The notes under the pieces were generated by a model. It saw only the letters and a list, made by a program, of their open reading frames with translations, was not told where the DNA came from and searched no databases. Position numbers and translations under genes: made by a program. A DNA stretch of 19,019 bases, taken from positions 1 through 19,019 of the forward strand of contig CAZGYE010000078.1 in the NCBI GenBank assembly GCA_964530165.1, written 5' to 3'. The stretch is from CAZGYE01 sp964530165 (GTDB lineage Bacteria; Planctomycetota; Planctomycetia; Planctomycetales; Planctomycetaceae). This document shows, piece by piece, positions 1-7,574 of the stretch. Each line of letters opens with the position of its first letter. Within the stretch, counting starts at the first letter, position 1.

Positions 1-2877
1 CTCTACGGGACTTTTCACGACGGGACGGTCTCCACCGACCCGCTGACACGCCGGGTGGATGTCTCCGGGAGTCCTTTGGAGGGCAAAGTGATCGGTCTGG
101 GAGCGGATGATCCCGCGATCGGCTTGCCCATTGTCACTGGGATCATCGAGGGGAACAACGAGCTGCACGGTGAGGAGGGCGCCGATTTGATCTTCGGCGG
201 ACAGGAACCCGATACCATCTTCGGCGGTGCGCAGGACGACCGGATCTTCACCGGCGTCGAAATGACCAAGGCAGCCGCTGCGGACGATAAGACCGGCGGC
301 GATTTTGCCAACGCCGGTAGCGGCGCCGATACGATGTATGGATCCCAAGGAACCTCTCCTGTGGGCAAGGATACCCTGGAAGGCGGCAGCGGCAACGACC
401 TGATCTTCGGCGGCGACGAAGCCTCGCCCGGCGACCTGATCACCGGCGGCAACGGCGACGACACCATCGACGCCGGTGGCGGCGACGACACCGTTCGCGG
501 CAACGCCGGCGCCGACAGCATCCTGGGCGGCGCAGGCGACGACTGTCTGCGGGGACACGCCGGTGCGGACACGATCATGGGCGGCGACGGCGACGACGCC
601 ATTAGCGGCAACGGCGGCCAAGACGCCCTGCACGGCGACACCTTCGATCCGTTAACAGGTCTGTTCGCGGACTCGATCACTGGCGGTGAAGGCAGCGACG
701 ACTTGACCGGCGGTCCCGGCGCCGACTGTCTCAAGGGCGGCAACGGCACGGACACGCTGCACGGCGGCAAGAATGCCGACACCCTGACCGGCGGCGACAC
801 GTCTGCCGACGATATTGACGGCGGACCGGGCAAGGACGTCCTCTTCGAAGACGTCGAAGACACCTACACACTCACTGACGCATCCCTGGTCAACAGCTCT
901 GCGACGGACACGCTCTCCCGTATCGACGTGGCCGTCTACGACAATTCCGGGGGCGCCGGCGGGAAGAAATGGGATGGGTTGGGCTTCTCAGGCGATCAGA
1001 CACTCATCGGCAGCGATGGGGCCGACACGCTGCTGGGCGGTGACGGCGAGGACCTGATTATCGGCGGAGGCGGCGCCGACAGCATTGACGGCGGCGACGG
1101 CAGCAAGGACAAGGACGATATGCTCTTCGGTGGTTGGGCGGCTTTCCTGATCAACGATGACTCGGAGGTCGTCAACGATGTCCTGACGCCCGACCCGGAC
1201 ACAGCCCCGGGGCTGGCGCTCTCCGACATCAACATTCCCAAAGACATCGGCGAGTTCATCCGCGTGGACGGGGTCAGCGCCAGTCTGGTTCGTACGATGG
1301 ATTCGGCTAGTCGCGACCTGGTCATCACGGCGCAGGAACGGGCCGACGACTTGCACGTCCTGTTCCTCGATTCCACCAGCCACGCTGTGGAAGCCGCAGT
1401 CCAGTTCGTGGGCGGGTTTAACGGCATGACCGGCGTGATGGCCACAACCGTCGATCCGAGTGACGGTTCCTTTGATGCCGACACCAGCGCAGACACCATG
1501 AAGGGGAAGGATGACAACGACGTCGTGATTGGTAGTGAGGGCGATGATAGTATGTTCGGCGGAAGCACGCATCCCGACCTGATGATCGGCGGCGAAGGCG
1601 ACGACAACATGGACGGCAACGGCGGCGACGACACGCTCTTCGGTCTCCAAGGCAAGGACACTCTTCAAGGCAAAACTGGCAACGACTCGCTCGTGGGCGG
1701 CGAAGATGCCGACACAATTGGAGGTGCGACAGAAGATGGCGACGACACGATCAGCGGCGGTCCCGGTGCCGACAGCATCAACGGCGGTGAGGTTGGCGAA
1801 ACGGCAGGCGACCTGCTGCTGGAGGTGGCCAATATCCATGCCCAACTCAAACCGACCAGTTTCGGACACATCGTCGAGGGATTCGGCTTTGCCAAGGACA
1901 CGATCGTTGTCGACACCATTGAGAAGGCCTACATTGAGGGCGGCGACGACGACAACGATCTAGACGCCTCGGCATTCACCAGCGCGGGCGCCGGCTCTGT
2001 GACGCTGATCGGCATGGGCGGCGACGATACGCTGGAAGGTGGCGCCGCGGCCGACTCGCTGGACGGCGGCGGCGGCGACGACATCATCGAGGGTCACGCC
2101 GGCAGCGATACAATTCTCGGCGGAAACGGCCTCGACACCATCGACGGCGGTGGCGACGATGATTACATCCTGGCAGGTCGGGGCGCCGACTCGGTTCAGG
2201 CCGGCGACGGGGCCGACACGGTCTATGGCGGCCGCGACAACGACACGATTATCGGCGACCTGACCGGTGCGGCGGGATTTGCGGTCGATGCGGACACGGA
2301 CGTGTTGGCCGGCGGCCCCGGGGCCGACTACATCACCGGCGGCTCCATTGCCGATGACGACGCCGACGGCTTCCAGGACGGGAACGAAGACGGAAAACGC
2401 GACTTCCTGTATGGCGACGGCCGGGTGCTGTTCGACGACACCACGACCGTCCCGGACGGAAACGACACACTCGACGGTCAGGGCGGCATGGACGGGCTCA
2501 GCGGTGGTGACGGCAACGACATCCTGGTCGGCGGGTTTGACGTCACGACATCCGGCAACACTGACGACGATGACACGCTCGTCGGCGGAGCCGGCAACGA
2601 CACACTGTTTGGTGGCCTGGGGACCGACATGCTTGTCGGTCAAGGGGGCGCGGACGTCCTTGACGGTGAGACCGCTGCCGATACGCTGGACGTCGACGCG
2701 GCCGACCTGGTCGTGCCGGATGGGGCCGACTCGGTCTTCGGACAAGCCTTCCCGTCGGCTACGGTCGGCGTCAACACCTTCCTGAGAGACATCCTCTTCG
2801 AGCCGCTCGACGGCGAGACGCTCGGTGCCGGCCCGATCGGCGGGGAATCGTTCTTGGATTGGCTGGACGAGATTTAA
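1..2877 (+). CDS. RTX-type calcium-binding repeat protein, C-terminal part (5' truncated by window edge)
   Basis: The reading frame is open from the first base, so the gene starts outside the window; the GTG at 55 is an internal codon. The 958 visible residues are dominated by glycine/aspartate nonapeptides of the GGxGxDxLx type, known to bind Ca2+ in a parallel beta-roll. They occur in blocks at about nt 160-850, 1000-1130, 1490-1800, 2010-2380 and 2455-2750. Spacers between blocks, such as about 850-990 and 1140-1490, are non-repetitive and may be small beta domains. The C-terminus is short and acidic (ends DWLDEI), without a membrane anchor or obvious sorting domain. Such proteins are usually exported and act in adhesion, as surface layers or as carriers of enzymes, but the visible part contains no catalytic domain. 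The gene ends 38 bp before a strong terminator, so it is the last gene of its transcript. The RTX assignment is firm; the function is unknown. Confidence 0.93.
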   Translation, partial: LYGTFHDGTVSTDPLTRRVDVSGSPLEGKVIGLGADDPAIGLPIVTGIIEGNNELHGEEGADLIFGGQEPDTIFGGAQDDRIFTGVEMTKAAAADDKTGGDFANAGSGADTMYGSQGTSPVGKDTLEGGSGNDLIFGGDEASPGDLITGGNGDDTIDAGGGDDTVRGNAGADSILGGAGDDCLRGHAGADTIMGGDGDDAISGNGGQDALHGDTFDPLTGLFADSITGGEGSDDLTGGPGADCLKGGNGTDTLHGGKNADTLTGGDTSADDIDGGPGKDVLFEDVEDTYTLTDASLVNSSATDTLSRIDVAVYDNSGGAGGKKWDGLGFSGDQTLIGSDGADTLLGGDGEDLIIGGGGADSIDGGDGSKDKDDMLFGGWAAFLINDDSEVVNDVLTPDPDTAPGLALSDINIPKDIGEFIRVDGVSASLVRTMDSASRDLVITAQERADDLHVLFLDSTSHAVEAAVQFVGGFNGMTGVMATTVDPSDGSFDADTSADTMKGKDDNDVVIGSEGDDSMFGGSTHPDLMIGGEGDDNMDGNGGDDTLFGLQGKDTLQGKTGNDSLVGGEDADTIGGATEDGDDTISGGPGADSINGGEVGETAGDLLLEVANIHAQLKPTSFGHIVEGFGFAKDTIVVDTIEKAYIEGGDDDNDLDASAFTSAGAGSVTLIGMGGDDTLEGGAAADSLDGGGGDDIIEGHAGSDTILGGNGLDTIDGGGDDDYILAGRGADSVQAGDGADTVYGGRDNDTIIGDLTGAAGFAVDADTDVLAGGPGADYITGGSIADDDADGFQDGNEDGKRDFLYGDGRVLFDDTTTVPDGNDTLDGQGGMDGLSGGDGNDILVGGFDVTTSGNTDDDDTLVGGAGNDTLFGGLGTDMLVGQGGADVLDGETAADTLDVDAADLVVPDGADSVFGQAFPSATVGVNTFLRDILFEPLDGETLGAGPIGGESFLDWLDEI

Positions 2878-2915
2878 GCGGCTCGCCGCCCAAGGGCGAT
2901 GCTGAGATGTTCACC

Positions 2916-2957
2916 GGCTCGGTCTATTGCTCCGCGATAGACCGAGCCGTTTTCGTT
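2916..2957 (+). terminator. Intrinsic terminator after the RTX gene
   Basis: A perfect 12-bp stem (2916-2927, GGCTCGGTCTAT, pairs with 2937-2948) encloses a 9-nt loop and is followed by GTTTTCGTT. This is a textbook rho-independent terminator placed 38 bp behind the RTX stop codon. The T-run is only four bases, so efficiency is uncertain. It should isolate the RTX gene from the metalloprotease gene at 3340. Confidence 0.82.
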
Positions 2958-2993
2958 CGTCCACCGGGCAGCGTGGCCGGGCGAAACGGCGCA

Positions 2994-3076
2994 CCCGGAT
3001 TCTTCATAGAAACCCAAACCGACGACTTGTCGTCGCTGCACGTGCCAGGAAACCAGTGGATTCCGACAACAAGTTG
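2994..3076 (+). repeat. Truncated copy (copy 1) of the dispersed inverted-repeat element
   Basis: These 83 bases match 8466-8548 without a gap and with 7 differences by eye, six of them clustered in the loop segment. This copy has the left arm and loop but stops early in the right arm, so the closing inverted repeat present in copy 2 is missing. It lies in non-coding DNA just behind the RTX terminator. The degeneration suggests an old or partly deleted copy. Confidence 0.85.
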
Positions 3077-3133
3077 TGTCATTCTGTCATTGCTGGAAAA
3101 CTTCGGTGGTTTCGAGGCCTTGGCATCTTTGCG

Positions 3134-3268
3134 TCATCCGAGAGCCGCTTCCAATTCGGCGATCCGCGCCTTCCACCGCTGGATCTCTTCCGCCTGCCGA
3201 CGGACAATTTCCAACAGATCGTCAATCCGTTGATCGCGTTCCCGAAGTTCCTTCTCGAGATCCCTCAT
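3134..3268 (-). CDS. Short coiled-coil ORF, possibly a remnant of an IS66-type transposase N-terminus
   Basis: On the minus strand an ATG at 3268 opens a 44-codon frame ending in TGA at 3134. The peptide begins MRDLEKELRERD and ends RIAELEAALG. It is almost entirely charged heptads and should form one alpha-helical coiled coil. Such leucine/glutamate/arginine helices precede the zinc and catalytic domains of IS66-family transposases, and similar small ORFs are scattered through planctomycete genomes. No transposase core, terminal repeat or target duplication is visible here. A purine-rich GAGGTGG lies about 21 nt upstream of the ATG, too far to be a normal Shine-Dalgarno site; an in-frame TTG two codons earlier fits slightly better. 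It may be a gene relic, a genuine microprotein or chance. The biased, heptad-like composition argues against chance. Confidence 0.4.
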   Translation of the reverse strand: MRDLEKELRERDQRIDDLLEIVRRQAEEIQRWKARIAELEAALG

Positions 3269-3339
3269 ACGCAAATGGGTAACGTATCACCACCTCACAT
3301 CCTGCCAAGATCAGTTCGTACAATGGGAAATGACTTTCG

Positions 3340-4968
3340 ATGATGAGATTTCGCCATTCAATCCAAACTGCACAGGTCAGCACACAACACTTCGTCTGGA
3401 TCGCTACGCTCACGTTGGCCGTTCAGACTGCATGCTCGCAAGCAACTGCCGCTTCGAGCGCAAGACAGGCGAAACAGACGAAACAGACGAAACGCTTTGT
3501 CGAACACGTCGTGCGTGAGATCGAAGGCTGGCAGGTTCATCTCGACCCACGTCTGTTACGCGGGAAGCACGAAAAGTTGGGCCGCAGTGCGCTAAGGATC
3601 CTGGCGAACCAACTCTATGAGATCAAGCGGGTGCTTCCAGCCGAGAAGGTCAAGAAGCTGCAGCGCGTGCCCGTTTGGATGGATCTGGATCACCGGCTGG
3701 GTTCGCTGCAGTATCATCCTTCGGGCCAATGGCTCAAGGACCACGGTGATGACCCCAGGATGGCCAAGGCTGTGCACATCCCCAACGCCGGCCGATTCGT
3801 CACGCACCAGCGCACCAATCACCAGCCTTGGGCCGTCCTGCACGAACTCTCTCACGCATACCACGATCGCGAGCTCGGTTTTGATGACGAGTTGATCAAA
3901 CAGGCGTACCAGCACGCCCTTCGAGACAAGAGGTACGAGTCGGTACTGCATATCTCCGGCAAGATGAAACGCCACTACGCATTGACGAACCACAAGGAGT
4001 ATTTCGCGGAGATGAGCGAAGCGTTTTTTGGCACAAACGATTTCTATCCTTTCGTTCGCGCGGAGCTCGAACAGTGCGATCCTGAGACGTATCAACTGTT
4101 GACGGAAATATGGATGACCCACGTGACCGCGCCGCCTCAACCCGTCCGCAAAGCGTTTCGCCTGGACCCGTTCTACAAGAAGTACGTGAGCGCCATCGGG
4201 TTGCCGGTCGTCAGCTCAGAAAAGGTCTTGGACGCCGCTTTGCTTGAAGCGGCTTATCTGATCAACCGCATGTTGGCCGGGCGCGACGACATTCGCCAGG
4301 CGATGATTCGCAACCGCGTGCGTTTCGCAGTGATGTCGACAACCGAGTTGACCACGGACATCCCCGAGCACAGCGACTTGGAGCCGAAGAACTACTGGGA
4401 TCGTCGTGCGCGCGGGTTGGGCGCGACTCCGCAACGTCGGGCCGTCAGTTGTGGAGAAGAGAACTTGCTCGGCTGCCCTGGCGACCCGTACAGCACCGAA
4501 AACATTCTCATTCACGAGTTTGCCCATGCCATTCACCACATGGGACTCGATTCGATCGACAAGAACTTCGATCCCAATTTGAAATCAATCTATGACCAGG
4601 CCGTGAAGGAGGGACTGTGGAAGGGAAAATACGCCGCGAGCAACCGTGCCGAGTACTGGGCGGAAGGGGTCCAGTCCTACTTTGGCACAAATCGCCCGCC
4701 GGATCACGACCACAATCATGTCGATACGCGCGAAGAGCTTGCAGAGTACGATCCGCGTCTGTTCCAATTGATCGATCGCGTTTTCCAGGGCAATCCGTGG
4801 CAATACCAACGTCCGGAAAAACGCCTCCGCCAAGTGCACCTCAAACAAATCGACCGGAGCAAACTGCCGCGTTTCACATGGCCGCAGCGATTGGCTGAGG
4901 AATCGGCAAAACTTGAAGCGCTGAAGAAAGCAAAGCTCAAAAGCGCTCAAGAGCCTTCATCCAGATAG
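3340..4968 (+). CDS. Exported protein with two tandem anthrax-lethal-factor-like (gluzincin) metalloprotease domains
   Basis: The protein has 542 residues. An N-terminal hydrophobic segment (about 18-30) and a following ATAA site indicate export; the Cys after LAVQTA is a poor lipobox. Domain 1 carries HELSH at 168-172 and, about 45 residues on, EYFAE at 220-224. Domain 2 carries HEFAH at 392-396 and EYWAE at 438-442. In each, a Tyr-x-x-x-x-Asn stretch (Y213, Y431) precedes the downstream Glu, the same arrangement as the SYGRTNEAEFFAE segment of anthrax lethal factor, where two His and one Glu bind zinc. Both sites are therefore intact by motif. The C-terminus is a lysine-rich helix. A 9-nt tandem repeat at 3471-3493 encodes the QTKQTK linker behind the signal peptide. 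The start is the first of two adjacent ATGs; the Shine-Dalgarno is weak. It appears monocistronic. The fold assignment is good; substrate and activity are unknown. Confidence 0.85.
   Translation: MMRFRHSIQTAQVSTQHFVWIATLTLAVQTACSQATAASSARQAKQTKQTKRFVEHVVREIEGWQVHLDPRLLRGKHEKLGRSALRILANQLYEIKRVLPAEKVKKLQRVPVWMDLDHRLGSLQYHPSGQWLKDHGDDPRMAKAVHIPNAGRFVTHQRTNHQPWAVLHELSHAYHDRELGFDDELIKQAYQHALRDKRYESVLHISGKMKRHYALTNHKEYFAEMSEAFFGTNDFYPFVRAELEQCDPETYQLLTEIWMTHVTAPPQPVRKAFRLDPFYKKYVSAIGLPVVSSEKVLDAALLEAAYLINRMLAGRDDIRQAMIRNRVRFAVMSTTELTTDIPEHSDLEPKNYWDRRARGLGATPQRRAVSCGEENLLGCPGDPYSTENILIHEFAHAIHHMGLDSIDKNFDPNLKSIYDQAVKEGLWKGKYAASNRAEYWAEGVQSYFGTNRPPDHDHNHVDTREELAEYDPRLFQLIDRVFQGNPWQYQRPEKRLRQVHLKQIDRSKLPRFTWPQRLAEESAKLEALKKAKLKSAQEPSSR
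3471..3493 (+). repeat. Short 9-nt tandem repeat (about 2.5 units) in the metalloprotease gene
   Basis: GAAACAGAC occurs at 3471 and 3480, followed by a partial GAAAC at 3489. It encodes a Lys/Gln/Thr linker just after the signal peptide, where length variation would be tolerated. Confidence 0.7.
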
Positions 4969-4990
4969 CGGAAGCCCGCGCTCATTTTTT
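4968..4990 (+). terminator. Weak candidate terminator after the metalloprotease gene
   Basis: GCGG at 4968-4971 can pair with CCGC at 4976-4979 around an AAGC tetraloop, and six T residues follow at 4985-4990. The stem is only 4 bp and is separated from the T-run by 5 nt, so this is tentative. The rest of the gap to 5239 shows no ORF, repeat or convincing promoter. Confidence 0.25.
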
Positions 4991-5225
4991 GTGAACTTGT
5001 GTAGTTTCGGTAAGAGATGTCGCCCGTCGCTCCAGAATTCACGATTTGCGAATGGTAATCGTCAAGCCGGAAAATGATCGTCGTCGATACCCCCAAACAG
5101 AATGAAAAAAGGTCAACCGAACATATCGACCACCTCGACATTATGCGGCAGTAATTGCCGATTGGCTCGCAGCCAACACCATGGCGAAACAGAGTGAGTG
5201 GTCGTGGTTCCCAATGATCGTTTCC

Positions 5226-5233
5226 AAGGAGGT
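5226..5233 (+). promoter_or_regulatory. Near-perfect Shine-Dalgarno sequence fixing the start of the cysteine-rich protein
   Basis: AAGGAGGT lies 6 nt before the ATG at 5240. It rules out the in-frame upstream start at 5198, which would place the signal peptide 14 residues in from the N-terminus. Confidence 0.85.
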
Positions 5234-5239
5234 AATCCG

Positions 5240-5938
5240 ATGAAAAAAGTGTCCGCAATCTGGATGCTTCTTGCGATGTCCGCGATTCCGTTGACAACCC
5301 GGCCGAACTCTCTCTCCGCTGCTGAACCGGACTCGGCGTTGAAGCCCGTCGGCTGGTTGACGAACAGCTCCGTTGATGTTCACCCGCATGTGTGCGGCGA
5401 GTGCGGCGAGGCCGATGATTCGGGAGTCGAATGCATTGAACGGACCCCGGTTTCCGAATGCGTGACGGGCAAGAAGACGGTTTTCGGCTGTCAGGTTCGG
5501 TACGAGTACGTCTCCATTCCCGAGACTCGCTATCGATGGAAGAAGAGGTGGGTCACCAAAAAGATCCCAGCCGACACCTGTGTGCCGGTGTGCAAGGCCC
5601 AAGACGGCCAGAACTGCTACGGCGCTGAGCGCTGGGACAAGTACGGCGAGGGCTGCTGCAGCAAAGTTCACTGCAAGTCCGTCGAATGCAAGCAGGAAAA
5701 AAGTTCCTGCAAATACTGTGATTCCAAACCCGGAAAGACGACCATCAAAGTCTGCTATAAGACGTGCGTGAAAGAGGCGTATACAGTTTACCGTCAGGTT
5801 AAGAGACCTATCTGCGTGAAACGGCCTTGCCATGAGAAGGTCAAGGTGCCCATCACGCGATACGAATGTCACCGCGCCAAATGCGACAACGACTGTGACC
5901 AATGCGATGGTTCAGGATGTGCTTCCTGCACCCCGTAG
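5240..5938 (+). CDS. Secreted cysteine-rich protein (24 Cys), planctomycete surface-protein-like
   Basis: The protein has 232 residues. The start at 5240 follows a strong Shine-Dalgarno. A classical signal peptide (MKKVSAIWMLLAMSAIP, cleavage probably after LSAA near residue 28) directs it out of the cytoplasm. The mature part has 24 cysteines in short-spaced pairs, for example CGEC, CVPVC, CC, CKYC, CYKTC and a C-terminal run CDNDCDQCDGSGCASC. They alternate with basic/aromatic strands such as ETRYRWKKRW and VPITRYECH. I see no CxxCH haem site. The V-P-x-T-R-Y/Cys rhythm resembles the cysteine-rich, YTV-type cell-wall proteins described in planctomycetes, so a disulfide-linked surface or scaffold role is plausible; a metal-binding role is also possible. 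It is followed after 58 bp by the porin-like cytochrome gene, probably in the same operon. Confidence 0.75.
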   Translation: MKKVSAIWMLLAMSAIPLTTRPNSLSAAEPDSALKPVGWLTNSSVDVHPHVCGECGEADDSGVECIERTPVSECVTGKKTVFGCQVRYEYVSIPETRYRWKKRWVTKKIPADTCVPVCKAQDGQNCYGAERWDKYGEGCCSKVHCKSVECKQEKSSCKYCDSKPGKTTIKVCYKTCVKEAYTVYRQVKRPICVKRPCHEKVKVPITRYECHRAKCDNDCDQCDGSGCASCTP

Positions 5939-5996
5939 ACCCGCGGCAAGTACCCAAAATTACGGACGAAGAGACTTTGCTAGGATGGAGAAAAAA

Positions 5997-7496
5997 ATGA
6001 CTCTCAAGGAACTGCGCGCATCGGCGCGCATGAGAACGGCAACACTCGTTGCAATCACGACGTGCCTGGCGGTCCTGGCCACCGCCGAGCAGGCCCACGC
6101 AATCCCGACTTTCGCCCGAAAGTACCGGACTTCGTGTATCACCTGCCATACGGTTTTTCCCAAATTGAATGATACGGGCGAGGCCTTCCGCCGGAACGGT
6201 TACCAATTCCCGACCAACGAAGACATCCTGGTCAAGGACGAGCCGATCCAATTCGGCGGCGACGCCTACAAGGACATGTTCCCAGACTCGATCTGGCCGT
6301 CCGACATGCCGACGCTGCCGCCTGTGTTCATCCGAGCTCAGTTGCGGGAAGACTTCTCCACGGATCCGAAGACCGACGGCTTGAAGTGGCGACAGGACTT
6401 CCCGCACGAGCTTGTGCTGGGCGGAGCGGGAACGTTCGGTTCCGACATTTCCTTCTGGTACGAAATCGAATGGGAACCCGTGGACAACGACGAGGAGCCG
6501 CCGGTGATCGAACGCGCCTTCGTGCAGTTCAGCAACCTGTTTGCCTGGAGTGAAGACGAAGACGAAAACGGCATGCGCCAAGGCCACTGCTGGATCAATT
6601 TGCCTCGGCACGCGATGAACTTGCGGATCGGTAGAATGGAACCCCAGGTGCTGCCACACTATTGGTCGATACACAACCGCCCCGGCATCGAGCAGTACTT
6701 GCACAACAGTCGCAAGACTGGAAACGGCGACAACACCTTCAAATTCGAGAGTGCTCAAAGCGCTGCTGTTGAGCTGCACGGCGTCATCCAGCAGTACAAT
6801 TCCTATGTGGTCGGCTTCGCGAATGGTGGGCTGGTGGCCACTGAAGAGATTGGCGCGGACGCGCTGGACGACAACAACCACAAGGACGTCTACTTCCGCG
6901 TGGCCCGTAAATGGTTCGGCTTCCCGCTGGACGGAGTGCTCGGCGAAGCTGAGCCGCTTGGCGACGCGCAGGTCCGCGCCCAAAATGCCGACGAGGACGA
7001 CGAAATGGCGCCGGCGGGTCTGGACTTCTGGCGTGCCGTCGGGTTCGAAACCGGTTTCTTCGGCTGGTGGGGCGAGGCCAAGCTCACCAATCCCGGTGGC
7101 GATATCGGGGAGGATTTCCGGCGACTCGGCGTCGACGCGCGACTCCAGTGGTTCGACCTCGATCTGATGGCCATGTTCATGTGGGGCCACGACGAGTTCG
7201 CCGGCTTGACCGGCGCGGGGAAGAATCTGGGCGGCGAGGACTTCTACCTGTACGGCATTGCGGCCGACTACATGGTGAAGCCCTGGATCATGGCTCAGTG
7301 CCGGTACGAAGAACTGGCCTTCAACGAAGACGCCCGCCAAGGCAAGGAAGAAGGGCGGGTCATTCCGGGCGTGATCTTCTTGATCCGGCAGAACATGAAG
7401 CTGCAAGCGGAATGGGTCATCGACACGACCGGCATGGATACCGGTGGCCGTGCAGCGACCGATGAGGCTCGTTTGCAGCTTGACTTCGCATTTTAG
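5997..7496 (+). CDS. Porin-like outer-membrane protein with an N-terminal c-type haem motif
   Basis: The protein has 499 residues. The start at 5997 has GGAG 6 nt upstream; an ATG at 5985 is possible but lacks a well-spaced ribosome site, and the longer frame from 5832 only reads through the preceding gene. A signal peptide ends at AHA (about residue 35). Next comes the segment FARKYRTSCITCHTVFPKLN, with one CxxCH haem-attachment motif at 47-51, then GEAFRRNGYQFP, typical of a family often annotated as cytochrome c or porin. The remaining 420 residues alternate aromatic and polar residues in amphipathic strands (for example DISFWYEIEWEP, AQCRYEELAF) and end in LQLDFAF, a C-terminal Phe pattern of outer-membrane beta-barrels. 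It may bring a haem to the barrel mouth for electron transfer across the outer membrane, but only one haem is present. The next gene starts 78 bp downstream. Confidence 0.8.
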   Translation: MTLKELRASARMRTATLVAITTCLAVLATAEQAHAIPTFARKYRTSCITCHTVFPKLNDTGEAFRRNGYQFPTNEDILVKDEPIQFGGDAYKDMFPDSIWPSDMPTLPPVFIRAQLREDFSTDPKTDGLKWRQDFPHELVLGGAGTFGSDISFWYEIEWEPVDNDEEPPVIERAFVQFSNLFAWSEDEDENGMRQGHCWINLPRHAMNLRIGRMEPQVLPHYWSIHNRPGIEQYLHNSRKTGNGDNTFKFESAQSAAVELHGVIQQYNSYVVGFANGGLVATEEIGADALDDNNHKDVYFRVARKWFGFPLDGVLGEAEPLGDAQVRAQNADEDDEMAPAGLDFWRAVGFETGFFGWWGEAKLTNPGGDIGEDFRRLGVDARLQWFDLDLMAMFMWGHDEFAGLTGAGKNLGGEDFYLYGIAADYMVKPWIMAQCRYEELAFNEDARQGKEEGRVIPGVIFLIRQNMKLQAEWVIDTTGMDTGGRAATDEARLQLDFAF

Positions 7497-7509
7497 ACGG
7501 GACGGACGA

Positions 7510-7556
7510 AAGCCGCGCGACCGGGGACAGCACCTCGCAAGAACCGGCCGCGGCTT
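7510..7556 (+). other. Possible intergenic hairpin between the porin-like and beta-domain genes
   Basis: AAGCCGCG (7510-7517) pairs perfectly with 7549-7556 around a 31-nt loop that also contains a CCGG/CCGG pair. No T-run follows, so it is more likely an mRNA processing or stability element than a terminator. Chance in GC-rich DNA cannot be excluded. Confidence 0.25.
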
Positions 7557-7574
7557 GACGGAAAGGATTCCAAC

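Larger units (their letters stand above)
2878..3339. other. 462-bp intergenic region
   Basis: It holds, in order, the RTX terminator (2916-2957), a truncated copy of the dispersed inverted-repeat element (2994-3076) and a minus-strand 44-codon coiled-coil ORF (3134-3268). The last 70 bp before the metalloprotease start must carry that gene's promoter. A TACAAT at 3319-3324 could be a -10 box, but no convincing -35 lies 17 bp upstream, so no promoter is called. Confidence 0.7.

Noticed and set aside
988..2745. Several long minus-strand frames opposite the RTX gene
   Set aside because: They are the complement of GGC/GAC-rich repeats, giving repetitive Ala/Val/Pro/Ser peptides without family features.
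3424..3435. Possible lipoprotein signal in the metalloprotease
   Set aside because: The residues before the Cys (VQTA) do not fit a lipobox; a normal signal peptidase site further on is more likely.
5141..5157. Small CGGCA-GTAAT-TGCCG hairpin upstream of the cysteine-rich protein
   Set aside because: A 5-bp stem without a T-run or known operator pattern; too weak to call.
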